DNA from: Flavobacteriales bacterium UBA5422
GTDB lineage: Bacteria > Bacteroidota > Bacteroidia > Flavobacteriales_D > Crocinitomicaceae
NCBI GenBank assembly: GCA_002409405.1
Contig: DHNG01000029.1
Span: 66,091-88,502, forward strand
Direction of reading: 5' to 3'
Length of the DNA stretch: 22,412 nucleotides
The notes under the pieces are model-generated. The model did not search any database and was not told where the DNA came from. It saw only the letters and a list, made by a program, of their open reading frames with translations. The translations under genes and the position numbers were made by a program. Shown piece after piece: positions 1 through 8,702 of this stretch; position 1 is the stretch's first letter; each line of letters starts with the position of its first letter.

Positions 1-1004
1 GAAGCATCGGGGTTGCAATCTCGTGCTTTTTGTGTTTGCTGTTTATAGATCTGGCAGTTGTACCGGTGTCTTTTGTTGTCTATGGAATTTTACCGTTGGC
101 GGCGGGATTGATCAGCTACCTTATTTTCTTTCTGATTGTCCGCAAATTTATCAATGAACGGTTAAAAGTATTGTATCGATCGATCAGAAAAGGAAAAATT
201 ACATCAGAAAACGATTTTAAATTTAAATTGTCTGAAGATTCAATCGCAAGAGCGGAAAAAGATACGGAAGAATGGTCTTCCGAAAAACAGTCTGAAATTG
301 TACGATTACAGGAGCAGGCGAAATTCAGAAGAGAATTTTTAGGAAATCTTGCCCACGAGTTGAAAACACCTATTTTTTCTATCCAGGGTTACTTGCTGAC
401 GTTGCTGGAAGGAGGTCTGGAAGACAACAATGTCAATGTAATGTTTCTGGAGCGCGCATCCAAGGCGACTGACCGGATGGTGAATCTGATTGAGGACCTG
501 GATTCCATCATGAAGATGGAAGTCAACGAGTTGCCGATGGATATCCGTACGTTCAACTTAAAAGAGCTGGTAAAAGAAATTTTTGAATCACTGGAAGCGG
601 AATCAGCAGATAAATCCATTACTCTGAAATTTGCCAAGCAATACGAACCAATTTATGTGAAAGCGGACCGGGCAAAAATTTCCCAGGTATTTGTGAACCT
701 CATTAAAAACTCCATTGCGTATGGAAACGAAGGAGGAGCAACGACTGTTCGTTTCTACCCGGTAGATGACAGCGTGACCATTGAAGTGTCAGACAACGGC
801 CCCGGAATTGATGATATTTCTATGAAACGGATCTTTGAACGGTTCTATCGTGTTGAAAAAAGCCGCAACAGGAATGACGGTGGATCCGGTTTGGGATTGT
901 CGATTGTAAAACACATTATTGAAGCCCATCAACAGACCATTCACGTCAGAAGTACGGAGGGTATGGGGACAACATTCGTATTTACACTTGACGCAGCAGA
1001 ATAA
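1..1004 (+). CDS. PhoR-like sensor histidine kinase, 5' end cut by window edge
   Basis: Membrane sensor kinase that would autophosphorylate on His and pass the phosphate to a response regulator, probably encoded just upstream. The frame is open from base 3, so the true start lies outside; the first internal start-like codon is a TTG at 30, which is unlikely to be real. Counting from base 30, residues 1-40 are hydrophobic and form the end of one membrane segment plus a second one. The H-box HELKTP has its phospho-acceptor His at residue 109. The ATPase domain shows the N-box NLIKNS, the G1 box DNGPGI, the F-box FERFYRVEK and the G2 box GSGLGLSIVKHI. No large periplasmic sensor domain is visible, as in the short two-TM PhoR-like kinases of Bacteroidetes. 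What it senses cannot be read from the sequence. The stop codon lies inside the left arm of an inverted repeat. Confidence 0.93.
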   Translation, partial: SIGVAISCFLCLLFIDLAVVPVSFVVYGILPLAAGLISYLIFFLIVRKFINERLKVLYRSIRKGKITSENDFKFKLSEDSIARAEKDTEEWSSEKQSEIVRLQEQAKFRREFLGNLAHELKTPIFSIQGYLLTLLEGGLEDNNVNVMFLERASKATDRMVNLIEDLDSIMKMEVNELPMDIRTFNLKELVKEIFESLEAESADKSITLKFAKQYEPIYVKADRAKISQVFVNLIKNSIAYGNEGGATTVRFYPVDDSVTIEVSDNGPGIDDISMKRIFERFYRVEKSRNRNDGGSGLGLSIVKHIIEAHQQTIHVRSTEGMGTTFVFTLDAAE

Positions 1005-1076
1005 GAATGATCAATGATCAAATGTTGAGCTTAAAATACCTTCTTACGAAGTCTTGATAATTGAACATTCATAATT
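999..1076. repeat. Inverted-repeat element, copy A
   Basis: The left arm 999-1022 and right arm 1053-1076 are inverted complements at 18 of 24 positions, and at 15 of 18 over 1005-1022 with 1053-1070. The spacer is 30 bases. The right arm contains TTGATAATTGAACATTC, close to the arms of the elements at 10448-10524 and 18752-18828. The left arm overlaps the kinase stop codon at 1002-1004, so it would be transcribed as the 3' end of that mRNA. After the right arm comes an AT-rich stretch and then a pyrimidine-rich CTTTCAA-type stretch (about 1112-1150) before uvrB. It may act as a weak terminator or mRNA 3' stabiliser; this is inference. Confidence 0.65.
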
Positions 1077-1174
1077 CATCATTAATAATTAATACTCACT
1101 CTTAACGCTTTGCTTTCAACTTTCAATTCTTCACTTTCCACTTTCAAAATCCAAAATTCATCCATAATAATTCC

Positions 1175-1182
1175 TAACTTTA
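1175..1182 (+). promoter_or_regulatory. Possible -7 box of uvrB, leaderless position
   Basis: TAACTTTA matches the Bacteroidetes -7 consensus TAnnTTTG except at the last base. It ends 4 bases before the uvrB ATG at 1187, so transcription would begin at or next to the start codon. No well-spaced -33 TTG was identified, so the call rests on the -7 box and position only. Confidence 0.3.
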
Positions 1183-1186
1183 CAAG

Positions 1187-3178
1187 ATGGATTTTCAACT
1201 CGTTTCCGAATTCAAACCGACTGGCGACCAGCCCGAAGCAATTGCAGAAATTGTTGCAGGAATAGACTTGGGCAGGCCCCACCAAACATTACTTGGTGTA
1301 ACAGGTAGTGGAAAAACATTTACTGTTGCCAATGTAATTCAACAGATCAATCGACCAACATTGATTCTATCGCACAACAAAACATTAGCTGCACAGTTGT
1401 ATGGTGAATTCAAGCAATTTTTCCCCGAAAATGCGGTGGAATACTTTGTGTCCTATTATGACTATTACCAACCGGAAGCTTATTTGCCGGTAACAGATAC
1501 GTACATCGAAAAAGACCTGCAGATCAATGAAGAAATTGAAAAATTGCGGCTTTCTGCAACATCATCATTGCTTTCCGGAAGAACAGACGTTGTAGTAGTC
1601 GCCTCTGTTTCGTGTATTTATGGTATCGGAAACCCGAATGAATTTGCAAACAGTATTATTTACCTCAAAAAGGGAGAAACAGTTGCACGAAATAAATTCC
1701 TGTTCAAACTGGTTGAAAATCTGTACTCCCGAGCGCATGATGAGTTTAAACGCGGAACATTTCGGGTAAAAGGAGACACCGTTGATATTTTCCTGGCCTA
1801 TGCAGATTATGCACTTCGCATCGAATTCTGGGGAGATGAGATTGAAGCAATTACAGCAATTGATCCGGAGTCGAATACAAAACTGGAAACCTTTGAAGAG
1901 ATTAATATTTATCCGGCAAACATTTTCGTTTCCAGTCCTGAAAATACAAAACAGGCACTGGATCAGATCGGGGAGGATATGGTGACACAGGTTGCCAATT
2001 TCAGAAGAGAAGGAAAACTAGAAGAAGCAAAGCGGCTCGAAGAGCGGGTTTCCTATGACATGGAAATGATTCGCGAATTGGGATACTGTTCAGGAATTGA
2101 AAATTATTCCCGTTATTTTGACAGGAGAAAACCAGGAGAACGCCCATTCTGTTTGTTGGATTACTTTCCGGATGATTTCTTGTTGGTCGTGGATGAAAGT
2201 CACGTTACAATGCCTCAGATTCGTGCAATGTACGGAGGAGACCGGGCACGGAAAATCAATCTGGTGGATTATGGATTTCGCTTGCAGGCAGCTATCGATA
2301 ACCGTCCGCTGAAATTTGAAGAGTTTGAGGGAATGATACATCAGGCATTGTACATTTCAGCAACTCCTGCAGATTACGAGTTGGAAAAATCAGAAGGAAT
2401 CGTTGTTGAACAAGTGATTCGCCCTACAGGATTATTAGATCCGGAAATTGAAGTTCGTCCGAGTCTCAATCAAATTGATAACCTGATCGAAGAGATTCAG
2501 GTGCGTCGTGAACGGGACGAGCGGGTGCTGGTCACAACATTGACAAAGCGAATGGCAGAAGAATTACAGAAATACTTTGATAAACTGGGGATTCCCTGCC
2601 GTTATATTCACAGTGAAGTAGATACATTGGAGCGGATTGAGATCTTGCACCAATTGCGAATGGGAGTATTCGATGTGTTGATCGGGGTAAACCTGCTTCG
2701 GGAAGGATTAGATTTGCCGGAAGTCAGCCTTGTTGCAATTCTGGATGCAGACAAAGAAGGTTTTTTGAGAAATGAACGATCCCTTGTACAAACCGTCGGA
2801 AGGGCTGCCCGAAATGTCAATGGATTTGTGATTATGTACGCCGACTCCATTACAAAATCAATGCAGAAAACCATTGATGAAACGGCGAGAAGACGAGGAA
2901 TTCAGATAGAGTACAACGAGAAGCATGGAAAAGTTCCGCAACCGTTGATGAAATCCAAAGAAAAAATGATCATTATCCAATCGGATAAATCGAAAAGGGA
3001 TGAATACGGGAGTCCTACACGTGTTACAACTGCGGCAGAATCATCGATGGAATATACAGCGTCTCTTGAGAAACAAATCGCTTCTACCAAAAAAGCCATG
3101 GAAAAAGCTGCAAAAGAGCTTGATTTTATCGAAGCAGCACGTTTGCGGGATATTTTGTTTGAGTTACAGGCTAAATAG
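1187..3178 (+). CDS. uvrB: UvrABC excinuclease subunit B
   Basis: DNA damage-recognition helicase subunit of nucleotide excision repair. It is loaded by UvrA, checks the lesion with a beta-hairpin and recruits UvrC for dual incision. The 663-residue length is normal for the family. Walker A GVTGSGKT is at 37-44, the tyrosine-rich beta-hairpin region (YYDYYQPEAYLP) is at about 90-101, and the Walker B/helicase motif DESH is at 336-339. The helicase motifs ATLTKRMAEEL-like (TTLTKRMAEEL), GVNLLREGLDLPEV and QTVGRAARN follow. The C-terminal UVR domain (about 627-663), which binds UvrC/UvrA, is complete. The ATG at 1187 fits the conserved N-terminus (FQLVSEFKPTGDQPEAI). The gene converges on the regulator at 3182 with only 3 bases between the two stop codons, so no separate terminator fits between them. 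Confidence 0.99.
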   Translation: MDFQLVSEFKPTGDQPEAIAEIVAGIDLGRPHQTLLGVTGSGKTFTVANVIQQINRPTLILSHNKTLAAQLYGEFKQFFPENAVEYFVSYYDYYQPEAYLPVTDTYIEKDLQINEEIEKLRLSATSSLLSGRTDVVVVASVSCIYGIGNPNEFANSIIYLKKGETVARNKFLFKLVENLYSRAHDEFKRGTFRVKGDTVDIFLAYADYALRIEFWGDEIEAITAIDPESNTKLETFEEINIYPANIFVSSPENTKQALDQIGEDMVTQVANFRREGKLEEAKRLEERVSYDMEMIRELGYCSGIENYSRYFDRRKPGERPFCLLDYFPDDFLLVVDESHVTMPQIRAMYGGDRARKINLVDYGFRLQAAIDNRPLKFEEFEGMIHQALYISATPADYELEKSEGIVVEQVIRPTGLLDPEIEVRPSLNQIDNLIEEIQVRRERDERVLVTTLTKRMAEELQKYFDKLGIPCRYIHSEVDTLERIEILHQLRMGVFDVLIGVNLLREGLDLPEVSLVAILDADKEGFLRNERSLVQTVGRAARNVNGFVIMYADSITKSMQKTIDETARRRGIQIEYNEKHGKVPQPLMKSKEKMIIIQSDKSKRDEYGSPTRVTTAAESSMEYTASLEKQIASTKKAMEKAAKELDFIEAARLRDILFELQAK

Positions 3179-3181
3179 TTC

Positions 3182-5041
3182 TTATGCGGTGATTTTACTG
3201 ATGAATGCTGTCAGGTCATTTTCTTCATTCAATCCGAACTTTTTTTTCAGACGGTACTTTGTCATGCGGACACTTTTAGGTTCCACATTCAATTGCTTGG
3301 CAATCTGTTTTGTATCCATCCCAAGGTACAGATATGCACAGTATTTCAAATCAAGAGAAGTCAGTTTCTGAACGGCATGCTCATTCAGACGATTGAAGAA
3401 ATTAGGATGAATTTCCTGGATGCGAAACGTTGCATCTTCAAAATCACTATCTACATGCAATTCTTCTTTAATGACTTGCTGAATATTGATGTTGTTTTCT
3501 TCTGTTAATTTGCTTTCCAGGTCTTTCAATACCTGATTTTTTCGCTGGATATGTAACTGATTGGCCATTACTTCATCCTGGAGTTTCTGCTGCCGCATGG
3601 TAAGTAACTCTTGCTCCGCTTTCAGACGTGCTTGTTCTTCCTGTTCAAATTTTAGTTGTAATTCCGCTTCTGTTTTTTCCGCGTTCAATTGTTTTTCACG
3701 CCCACGAGAATACTTTAACTTGTAATGGTACAACCTGAATATAAAAAATGCGACAATCGTGCCTGCTATTCCCAGTCCGATATAAATGGATTGCTGCAAT
3801 TTCTGATTCTCTGCCTTTTCAGACAAAATCTGAAGTTCTCGTTCCTTTTTTTCTGACTGGTACTGTGCTTCCAATTTGCTGACAGTTTCCGCCTGGTGTT
3901 GATTAAACAATTCTGCACTGTAGTCAGCAGCTTCTTTTTGGTATTCAAGTGCCTTTTTAAGGTTTCCTTGTTTTTCATATACAGTGGAAAGCTCATTTGT
4001 AACGTTGATCATTAAGGGGTAATACAGCGGTTTTTGTGTCAGGAGAACTTCCTTGGCCTTGAGTAAGTATTCTTCCGCTTTCTTCAGATCATTATCCAAC
4101 ATTGCCAGCTGCGAACGGACGCCATAATTCCCTGCCTGTAATTGCTGACCGCCTTCTTTTACAAATTTAGCTACCTTGAGCGATTCATTCAGGTTGTATT
4201 CAATTTTTTCGCGAAGTTCAGGTGTTAGTTTGGATGAATATTCCAATAAGTAACCAGCATAGTTATTTCGGGCAATTGCATATGCATAATGGGAAACCTG
4301 ACCCGGGAAATCGTAATAGAGCTGACAGGCTTTTTCAGAACAGTCATAAGCTGATTGCGTATATTGATGCTGTTGTTGAAAATCAATTTTATTGGTATAG
4401 GCAACAGCTAATGCAGTATAGGAATAACATAAGCTATTTTTATTCCCGGATTTTGTTGCAATTTCAACACACTTATTCGCGTATTTCAACGAGTTCTCAA
4501 CATCATCCCAATCCGAATAGATGCTGTATACAAGGTAGTTGACTTTGTATTCCAGGTGATAATCTTTTTCCGTGTGCTCCAGGACCGTCAGGATTTTTAC
4601 CAGGTATGGCATCGCCTTTTCACGTTCGTCAAAGTAAAAGTACTGATATGCCTTTATGTATTGAGCGTACAGATCAGCAATAGGATTGGAAGATTTTGAA
4701 GCACTTACTGTTGTTGAGTCGAGGTACTTGTTGGCAGTATCAAACTCCTTCAGGTTGTTATAAATCAGCCCTGTAAAGCTGTAAGCTTTTGCTTCCTGAA
4801 AAAAATTCTTTTCTTGTTGAGCAAACTTTAATAATCTGGAAGAATAAACTAAAGCCGTTGAAAACTCCTGATCACTCCGATATTTTTCAATCAATGTGGC
4901 ATAGAGCTGATATTTTTCTTCAGAAGTTATTTTTTTTGCTGCTAAGCGATTCTTTAAACTGTCAATGTATGGATTGTGTGCTCTTAATTGTGTGGATGAA
5001 ATAAATGACAGAACGAAAAAAATAGTGTATGTAATTTTCAT
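3182..5041 (-). CDS. TPR-repeat, membrane-anchored HTH (LuxR-like) regulator
   Basis: A 619-residue one-protein sensor-regulator of a kind common in Bacteroidetes. Residues 1-20 are a signal peptide, so the N-terminal half should be periplasmic. Residues 25-380 are helical repeats of TPR type (for example NLKKALEYQKEAADY near 360-374). Coiled-coil stretches flank a single membrane segment at about 419-438 and continue to about 520, rich in Glu, Gln and Lys. The cytoplasmic end (about 560-619) is a helix-turn-helix with LKYCAYLYLGMDTKQIAKQL followed by NVEPKSVRMTKYRLKKKF, typical of LuxR/GerE-like DNA-binding domains. The topology implies that periplasmic TPR binding is relayed by the coiled coil to a DNA-binding tail. 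The ligand and target genes are unknown. Its 5' side faces a 363-bp gene-free spacer. Confidence 0.85.
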   Translation of the reverse strand: MKITYTIFFVLSFISSTQLRAHNPYIDSLKNRLAAKKITSEEKYQLYATLIEKYRSDQEFSTALVYSSRLLKFAQQEKNFFQEAKAYSFTGLIYNNLKEFDTANKYLDSTTVSASKSSNPIADLYAQYIKAYQYFYFDEREKAMPYLVKILTVLEHTEKDYHLEYKVNYLVYSIYSDWDDVENSLKYANKCVEIATKSGNKNSLCYSYTALAVAYTNKIDFQQQHQYTQSAYDCSEKACQLYYDFPGQVSHYAYAIARNNYAGYLLEYSSKLTPELREKIEYNLNESLKVAKFVKEGGQQLQAGNYGVRSQLAMLDNDLKKAEEYLLKAKEVLLTQKPLYYPLMINVTNELSTVYEKQGNLKKALEYQKEAADYSAELFNQHQAETVSKLEAQYQSEKKERELQILSEKAENQKLQQSIYIGLGIAGTIVAFFIFRLYHYKLKYSRGREKQLNAEKTEAELQLKFEQEEQARLKAEQELLTMRQQKLQDEVMANQLHIQRKNQVLKDLESKLTEENNINIQQVIKEELHVDSDFEDATFRIQEIHPNFFNRLNEHAVQKLTSLDLKYCAYLYLGMDTKQIAKQLNVEPKSVRMTKYRLKKKFGLNEENDLTAFISKITA

Positions 5042-5404
5042 GGCGCAAAAATAGGGAATAATTGATTTGAAACGACAGAAACACCTCGATTTCTTGCAGT
5101 TATTTGAAAATGTCCTGCTTTTGACTCGTAGGTCTTACAAGGTTTGTAGTCATTTAGTAGTCATTTTTTTAGTGTGAAGTAGTCGATGTGTAGAACTAAG
5201 TTTCTTGGATATGAAATTCAAACAGATCATCTTTGCATCCATGAAAATCGACCGGAAGGGTTATTAGTTACCCGGGTAGTAAGGTTGTAATGAAAGTGAT
5301 TTTAGTAGCCAATTGTGTTGGATTCTAACCAAACTGTTCACGAAAAAAGAGTTAGGATTGATAAAACACCGTTTTTCTCACCGTTCCATACGGTTGGCTT
5401 TTAG
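5042..5404. other. Gene-free spacer between LOG-family gene and TPR regulator
   Basis: This is 363 bases with no convincing ORF on either strand and no tRNA-like fold that I can see. It must hold the 5' region of the regulator at 5041 and the 3' end of the LOG gene at 5405. The only structures are short: an ACCGT/ACGGT inverted pair at about 5380-5395, and two copies of TAGTCATTT near 5147-5167. Neither is strong enough to name as a terminator or operator. Confidence 0.5.
5046..5053 (-). promoter_or_regulatory. Possible -7 box of TPR-HTH regulator, leaderless position
   Basis: On the minus strand TATTTTTG is an exact match to TAnnTTTG and ends 4 bases before the ATG at 5041. Transcription would begin at or within the first codon. 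No well-spaced -33 element was found. Confidence 0.3.
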
Positions 5405-6142
5405 TTAGTCCTCGCCCAATAGCTTCATTGCTTTGATGGCAGGTTTTAGTTTAATACCTTTATGTTCCCTTGCATATTTTGTAATGTGTGCTACAACTTC
5501 ATCTACATCATCGGTAAATAAGAACAGTTCAAGGTCTTTTTTACTGATGGTTTTTTCGCGCTCCATCCGCTCGATATGATCCTTAATATCCTGATGGAAG
5601 TTTACACCCATAATGACGATGGGGAATTTTTCGATTTTCCCCGTCTGAATGAGTGTGACGGTCTCAAAAAATTCGTCCAATGTTCCAAAACCTCCGGGAA
5701 GTACAACGAAGGCAAAAGAATACTTTCGTAATAGTTCTTTACGGACAAAGAAATAATCAATTGTGATGAGTTTATCCAGGTAGGGATTTTCCTTTTGCTC
5801 GTGCGGTAACACAATGTTGCACCCCACAGAAACTCCTCCGACATCTCTGGCTCCCCGGTTACCTGCTTCCATGATTCCGGGACCTCCACCGGTCATAATG
5901 GCAAAGCCTTGTCGTGCTAATTCGGCTGAAACTTCGCGGGCAAGTAGATAGTACCGGTGATTTTCGTCGAAACGTGCAGAACCGAATACAGTGACGGTAG
6001 GACCTAAGAAATGGAGTGCTCTGAAACCTTTGATAAATTGTACAACAATTCCAAGTGTATATTTTAATTCCTGCCAGCGTGTTCGGGGACCGCTTAGAAA
6101 CTTTTTCTCTTCCTGTGTGAAAGGATTATTTTGCTCGCTCAT
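5405..6142 (-). CDS. LOG-family protein (TIGR00730 type, nucleotide 5'-monophosphate phosphoribohydrolase-like)
   Basis: A 245-residue Rossmann-fold cytosolic protein of the LOG family, older name 'lysine decarboxylase-like'. Characterised members cleave the N-glycosidic bond of nucleotide 5'-monophosphates, including cytokinin riboside phosphates. Both signature motifs are intact: GGGPGIMEA at 85-93 and PGGFGTLDE at 149-157; the second carries the catalytic Glu and phosphate-binding Gly residues. The N-terminal extension of about 45 residues before the first beta-strand (TVTVFGSARF) is typical of the longer bacterial subgroup. The physiological substrate in this organism cannot be deduced. 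It appears to be a single-gene unit with its own promoter-like box upstream; the SPFH gene behind it ends in a terminator. Confidence 0.92.
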   Translation of the reverse strand: MSEQNNPFTQEEKKFLSGPRTRWQELKYTLGIVVQFIKGFRALHFLGPTVTVFGSARFDENHRYYLLAREVSAELARQGFAIMTGGGPGIMEAGNRGARDVGGVSVGCNIVLPHEQKENPYLDKLITIDYFFVRKELLRKYSFAFVVLPGGFGTLDEFFETVTLIQTGKIEKFPIVIMGVNFHQDIKDHIERMEREKTISKKDLELFLFTDDVDEVVAHITKYAREHKGIKLKPAIKAMKLLGED

Positions 6143-6162
6143 TGATAGGTGTTTGGGAGGTG

Positions 6163-6170
6163 CAAATATA
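6163..6170 (-). promoter_or_regulatory. -7-like box of LOG-family gene
   Basis: On the minus strand TATATTTG fits TAnnTTTG exactly and lies 20 bases before the ATG at 6142, predicting a 5' leader of roughly 14 bases. A TTTG lies 12 bases further upstream, shorter than the usual -33/-7 spacing. Confidence 0.4.
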
Positions 6171-6261
6171 TAGATTATTTCCCAAACTCCCGGGGATGCC
6201 CTTTTGTATGTATTAGTTACAGCTGGATGAAAGGTGGTTGTTTGTTCGTTTCCGGAAAGAA

Positions 6262-6288
6262 AAAATCCCTCTTATCGGGAGGGATTTT
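6262..6288 (-). terminator. Intrinsic terminator of the dnaA-SPFH unit
   Basis: A perfect 10-bp inverted repeat, AAAATCCCTC (6262-6271) and GAGGGATTTT (6279-6288), with a 7-base loop. On the minus strand the second arm ends in TTTT and runs into further T residues. It starts 7 bases past the SPFH stop codon. The A/T-flanked stem gives U-runs in both directions, but only the minus-strand gene ends here. Confidence 0.85.
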
Positions 6289-6294
6289 GATGTA

Positions 6295-7248
6295 TTATTT
6301 CTCGCTGCTTTTTCTGGCGGTACTGAAATCTTTCATTTGATTTCCGATAAATGTTCCCTGAATCACCTGGTCCTGGAAATCTTTCATTCCTCCGGGTGAG
6401 TGCGGCATCAGGATCGCAGAATTCTTAGAGTTGGATCCGATGTCTTTTATCGTATCGAAATACTGTGTCATCAAAACGAACTGCATGATTTCTTCATGGG
6501 TCACATTGTCCATAGAACGTTTGAAGTCTTCAACAGATTCTTTGAAACCTCTGACAATCTCCAGACGTTGTTGTGCAATACCTTCTCCTGCCAGACGCTT
6601 GGATTCTGCCTCTGCTTCTGCCTCCTTGATGATTTTGATTTTTTTCGCTTCTCCTTCTTCCAGAGCTGCTTCTTTCTCGCGTTTTGCGGCATTAATCCGG
6701 TTCATCGACTCTTTTACCTTTGCGTCCGGATTGATGTCTGTAATCAACGCTTTGATGATAACATATCCGTATTCCTGCATGCTTTCAGCAATGTTCTGTT
6801 GAACAGCGATTGCGATGTCTTCTTTTTTGGCGAACACGTCATCCAATTCTAATTTTGGAACCTCTGCACGTACATCGTCAAATACGTATGAAGCAATCTG
6901 ATTACGTGGATTGTCCAGTGAATAATAAGCTTCTCGGATCTTATCACGTGCAATTTTGTATTGAACAGAAACCTGCAAATGAACGAATACATCGTCTTTT
7001 GTTTTTGTCTCAATTTCTACATCCAACTGCTGAACACGTAGGTTGACAGTTGCAGTTTTGCGGTCAATGAACGGAATGATCAATCCGAATCCCGAGTTTG
7101 CAACCCGGTTGAATTTTCCCAATCGTTCAACGATAACAGCTGTTTGCTCGCGAACAATAATAAATGCTTTGATAATCAGAACAATTCCGATAACGATCCA
7201 AAAGATGTTACTGAAAAGCCCCAAAGGTAGTTCTACTTGGTCTCCCAT
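6295..7248 (-). CDS. SPFH/Band 7 stomatin-like membrane protein
   Basis: A 317-residue SPFH-domain protein of the stomatin/paraslipin (QmcA-like) group. Such proteins form oligomeric membrane scaffolds and often act with membrane proteases. One N-terminal membrane segment is at about 12-32. The Band 7 domain runs from about 28 to 190 (EQTAVIVERLGKFNRV, then the conserved GFGLIIPFIDR). An Ala/Glu/Lys-rich coiled coil follows at about 190-240 (EKEAALEEGEAKKIKIIKEA), then a tail with the family's QFVLMTQYFDTI-like helix. The gene starts 23 bases after the dnaA stop on the same strand, so it is probably cotranscribed with dnaA. The NfeD-type partner that often accompanies such genes is not adjacent. 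The exact cellular role is unknown. Confidence 0.93.
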   Translation of the reverse strand: MGDQVELPLGLFSNIFWIVIGIVLIIKAFIIVREQTAVIVERLGKFNRVANSGFGLIIPFIDRKTATVNLRVQQLDVEIETKTKDDVFVHLQVSVQYKIARDKIREAYYSLDNPRNQIASYVFDDVRAEVPKLELDDVFAKKEDIAIAVQQNIAESMQEYGYVIIKALITDINPDAKVKESMNRINAAKREKEAALEEGEAKKIKIIKEAEAEAESKRLAGEGIAQQRLEIVRGFKESVEDFKRSMDNVTHEEIMQFVLMTQYFDTIKDIGSNSKNSAILMPHSPGGMKDFQDQVIQGTFIGNQMKDFSTARKSSEK

Positions 7249-7271
7249 AGGTTTTCGTTTTTAGTATTTGA

Positions 7272-8702
7272 TTATTGTATAGTCAATTTTTTCTCCAAAT
7301 CTTCCAGGTAGCTGCGGAATTGCTTGTCTGTTTCGGATAAATTAACGACAGTTCTGCATGCGTGCAATACCGTTGCGTGATCTTTTCCGCCGCAGTGTGC
7401 ACCGATGTTTGCCAATGAAGATTTCGTCATTTTCTTAGAGAAATACATGGAGATCTGACGTGCTTGAACAACCTCTCGCTTGCGGGTCTTTGATTTCAAC
7501 ATTTCAATCGGTAAATCGAAATAATCACATACGATCTTCTGAATGTATTCGATGGAAACCTCTCGGGCTGTATTTTTTACAAACTTGTCCACCATCTGCT
7601 TAGCCAACTCCAGCGTAATTGCTTTCTTGTTCAGAGACGCTTGTGCCAGTAAAGTGTTCAGTGCTCCCTCCATTTCTCTTACATTTGTGTTGATGGAATA
7701 AGCAAGGTATTCAACGACATCTTTCGGAAGTTCAATACCGTTTCCATACATCTTCTTCTCAAGAATGGCGATCCGTGTTTCCAGATCAGGCGTTCCTAAA
7801 TCAGCAGAAAGTCCCCATTTGAAACGGGACAACAACCGCTGTTCCATTCCCTGCATTTCTACAGGTGGTTTATCTGATGTGAGGATGATTTGCTTTCCGT
7901 TTTGGTGTAAGTGATTGAAAATGTGAAAGAAAACGTCCTGTGTTTTTTCTTTTCCTGCAAAGAATTGTACATCGTCAATAACCAGTACGTCAATCATCTG
8001 GTAAAAATGAATGAAGTCATTGGATGTTTGGTTCTTCAAGGCATCAATAAATTGATGTGCAAACTTTTCAGAGCCGACATACAAAACGGTTTTATTTGGA
8101 AATTGGTTCTTAATCTCAATACCAATTGCATGTGCCAGGTGTGTTTTTCCCAGTCCGACACCTCCGTAGATTAACAAAGGGTTAAATGCTGTTCCTCCCG
8201 GTTTGTTGGCAACTGCATAACCAGATGCTCTTGCCAGGCGGTTGCAATCTCCTTCTACAAAATTCTCAAACGAATAAGAAGGATTCAGGTTGGATTCAAC
8301 GTTTACCTTTTTCAACCCGGGAATAATGAACGGGTTGCGAATTTGCTTCTCGTCCACATTGAGTGGCATGGAAACAGGTACGTTTTTAAGCGATTTTTTA
8401 TTCAGTGCCGGAAGTTTTACGGTGTATGGAGTCGTATTTGTGGAATTATTTTCCATAATAATACTGTATTCCAAACGCCCTTCAGCTCCCAATTCTTTAC
8501 GGATAACTTTTTTGAGCAACGTAATGTAGTTCTCCTCTAACCACTCGTAAAAAAAGTGAGATGGCACCTGAATGGTCAGGACATTATCCTCCAGTCTAAC
8601 AGGAATGATTGGCTCAAACCATGTTTTAAAAGCCTGTAACGAGACATTATCTTTAATGACTTTTAAACAAGAATCCCATATGACTGCGTGTGTATTGCTC
8701 AT
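7272..8702 (-). CDS. dnaA: Chromosomal replication initiator protein DnaA
   Basis: Binds DnaA boxes at oriC, opens the duplex and loads the replicative helicase; it is also a transcription regulator in many bacteria. All four domains are visible in 476 residues. Domain I is at about 1-80 (WFEPIIPV, the helicase/partner-binding fold) and a poorly conserved linker at about 85-140. The AAA+ domain carries Walker A GGVGLGKT at 180-187, Walker B VLVIDDVQF with Asp 243-244, and sensor motifs LTSDKPP and RLLSRFKWG. The DNA-binding domain IV carries the DnaA signature GGKDHATVLHACRT at about 438-451. The start ATG at 8702 fits the family length. It is followed by the SPFH gene after 23 bases. Confidence 0.99.
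   Translation of the reverse strand: MSNTHAVIWDSCLKVIKDNVSLQAFKTWFEPIIPVRLEDNVLTIQVPSHFFYEWLEENYITLLKKVIRKELGAEGRLEYSIIMENNSTNTTPYTVKLPALNKKSLKNVPVSMPLNVDEKQIRNPFIIPGLKKVNVESNLNPSYSFENFVEGDCNRLARASGYAVANKPGGTAFNPLLIYGGVGLGKTHLAHAIGIEIKNQFPNKTVLYVGSEKFAHQFIDALKNQTSNDFIHFYQMIDVLVIDDVQFFAGKEKTQDVFFHIFNHLHQNGKQIILTSDKPPVEMQGMEQRLLSRFKWGLSADLGTPDLETRIAILEKKMYGNGIELPKDVVEYLAYSINTNVREMEGALNTLLAQASLNKKAITLELAKQMVDKFVKNTAREVSIEYIQKIVCDYFDLPIEMLKSKTRKREVVQARQISMYFSKKMTKSSLANIGAHCGGKDHATVLHACRTVVNLSETDKQFRSYLEDLEKKLTIQ

Noticed and set aside
5263..5275. Operator-like GGGT...ACCC palindrome
   Set aside because: Only four paired bases around an eight-base spacer, expected often by chance.
5376..5397. Intrinsic terminator after the LOG-family gene
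   Set aside because: The ACCGT/ACGGT stem is only 5 bp and has no proper T-run at the right place.
6295..7248. Mobile or prophage origin of the SPFH gene
   Set aside because: Base composition and codon use look like those of its neighbours and no integrase, repeat or tRNA border is present.
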